Source: Phycisphaerales bacterium
GTDB taxonomy: Bacteria > Planctomycetota > Phycisphaerae > Phycisphaerales > SM1A02
Direction of reading: 5' to 3'
DNA: 6,921 nt
Assembly: GCA_007125255.1 (NCBI GenBank)
Contig: SLDM01000055.1
Coordinates: 1 to 6,921 of the forward strand
Shown in pieces: positions 5,724 to 6,921 of this stretch (the first letter of the stretch is position 1; each line of letters opens with the position of its first letter). Made by a program: the position numbers and the translations under genes. The notes below the pieces were generated by a model that was not told where the DNA came from, did not search any database, and saw nothing but the letters and a program-made list of their open reading frames with translations.

Positions 5724-6921
5724 TCAATCATAGTCCATGCCAAGCTGCCACATGAAATACGACCAGCGATCGGCGAGATCGCGAATGCGCAGATGAAGCG
5801 GCTTGCCCCGACCGTGCCCCGAGTCCCGATCGACCCAGAGCAGGATCGGCCGCTCACACGGATCGTTCGCGGCCTTCTCCTGGAGGATGGCCGCCATCTT
5901 GCGCGCGTGCAGCGGATGGGTCCGGGCGTCGTTCTCACCGGCGGTCAGAAGGACCGAGGGATACGCCTTGCCCTCTTGAACGTTGTGGTAAGGAGAATAC
6001 GCGTGAATCCACTCGAACTGCTCGGGATCCTCCGATGAGCCGTATTCGGGGATCCAGAACCGGGCCATCAGAAACTCGTGGTAGCGGATCATGTCCAGGA
6101 GCGGCACGGCCGAGATCGCCGCGCGGTACAGCTCCGGCCGCTGGGTGATCGCGGCGCCGGTCAACAGCCCGCCGTTGGATCCGCCGAGAATCCCCAGGCG
6201 ATCCGCCGAGGTGTACCCGCGCTCGATCAGGTGCTCCGCCACGGCGTGAAAGTCGTCGAAGACATTCTGCTTGTTTTCCAGCATCCCCGCGCGGTGCCAG
6301 TCCTGGCCGAACTCACCGCCGCCGCGCAGATTGGCCACCACGTAGACGCCGCCGTTCTCGTACCAGGGAAAGTTGGTCGCGCTGAAGGACGGCGTCATCG
6401 AGATATTGAACCCGCCGTAGCCGTAGAGCACGCAGGGGTTCTCCCCGTTGCGCTCCAGTCCTTTCCGGTGCACGATGAACATGGGGATCTTTTCGCCGTC
6501 GGCCGAGGTCGCCCACTCCTGCGTGACCAGGACCGTCTCCGGGTCGACCGGGACATCCGGCCGCTCCCACAACTCCATCTCCGCCGTGCGCAGATTCACC
6601 CGGTAGATGCTCCGCGGCTCGTTGTAGCTGGTGTAGGTGATGAACGCTTCGGTGCGATCGTGGTGGGTGGAGATTCCGGCGGAACCGAGCCCGGGCAGTT
6701 CGATCGCGCCGAGGGCCGTCCCGTCGGTACGGAACCGCTCGAGCCGGGTCGCCACGTTCTTCTGATACGACGCGACGATCATGCCCCTGGCTTCGCTCAC
6801 GCCGCGCAGCACCGCATCATCACGTTCGGGCAGCACGACGCGCCAGTTCCGGCGCTCGGGATGGTTGAGGTCCACCGCCACGAGCGTCCCGTTCGGCGCA
6901 TCGAGTGTGGTCAGCAGATAC
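5724..6921 (-). CDS. Prolyl oligopeptidase family serine peptidase (S9A), N-terminal part outside the window
   Basis: Prolyl oligopeptidases cut short peptides after proline; a beta-propeller gates an alpha/beta-hydrolase catalytic domain. The window holds the C-terminal 398 or so codons; the frame stays open to the edge, reading [13 protein letters not shown] before the GTG at 6881. That GTG is probably internal. About 300 residues of a usual 700 or so are missing. Numbering from 6881, the triad is S235 in GGSNGG, D318 in GENDAR and H356 in SGHGRGKP; the spacings (83 and 38) are close to those of the porcine enzyme (S554, D641, H680). YGYGGFNIS carries the oxyanion tyrosine and the arginine of D-x-R is kept, so the enzyme looks active. 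Cell location cannot be told without the N-terminus. It overlaps nothing and is followed after three bases by the small membrane-protein gene. Confidence 0.92.
   Translation of the reverse strand, partial: YLLTTLDAPNGTLVAVDLNHPERRNWRVVLPERDDAVLRGVSEARGMIVASYQKNVATRLERFRTDGTALGAIELPGLGSAGISTHHDRTEAFITYTSYNEPRSIYRVNLRTAEMELWERPDVPVDPETVLVTQEWATSADGEKIPMFIVHRKGLERNGENPCVLYGYGGFNISMTPSFSATNFPWYENGGVYVVANLRGGGEFGQDWHRAGMLENKQNVFDDFHAVAEHLIERGYTSADRLGILGGSNGGLLTGAAITQRPELYRAAISAVPLLDMIRYHEFLMARFWIPEYGSSEDPEQFEWIHAYSPYHNVQEGKAYPSVLLTAGENDARTHPLHARKMAAILQEKAANDPCERPILLWVDRDSGHGRGKPLHLRIRDLADRWSYFMWQLGMDYD

Noticed and set aside
2444..6921. The Kazal protein as inhibitor of the nearby prolyl oligopeptidase
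   Set aside because: They are in separate, oppositely oriented units with sthA between them. Kazal domains target other serine protease folds, and the gated active site of prolyl oligopeptidase excludes folded proteins.

Overview
This is a GC-rich bacterial window with five protein-coding genes. Two run rightward at the left end and then a secreted-protein gene. Three leftward genes fill the right half, and the two sets converge near 3712/3733. The best guess for the source is a planctomycete (Planctomycetota, perhaps Phycisphaerae-like). The reasons are a C-terminal pair of dockerin-type repeats of the 'VNVFDLLQLL..WGPC' style common there, squalene genes of the hpnDE type, and weak Shine-Dalgarno signals. 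This assignment rests on remembered family features, not on a search.

Left (2-2322): hpnD and hpnE overlap by four bases and form an operon for squalene synthesis by the HpnCDE route. HpnD makes presqualene diphosphate, and HpnE reduces hydroxysqualene to squalene. hpnC, the missing middle step, is not in the window and may lie just upstream. Squalene would feed hopanoids or C30 carotenoids.

Centre (2323-3712): after a 121-base gap holding a GC-rich hairpin comes a gene for a 422-residue secreted protein. It has four copies of a 10-cysteine module (a five-cysteine half plus a Kazal protease-inhibitor half) and ends in two dockerin-like calcium-binding repeats. It is the most unusual protein here.

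Right (3733-6921, all leftward): a soluble pyridine nucleotide transhydrogenase (sthA), a 344-base non-coding gap, a 68-residue two-helix membrane protein of unknown function, and the catalytic half of a prolyl oligopeptidase cut by the window edge. The small gene starts three bases after the peptidase stop and is probably translationally coupled to it.

The 344-base gap is the most structured non-coding DNA. It holds a purine-rich array with 8-base periodicity, then a roughly 103-base element with two related hairpins as terminal inverted repeats, then a second 8-base array in inverted orientation. Together these form a nested inverted repeat. No RNA genes, CRISPR array or transposase gene were seen.
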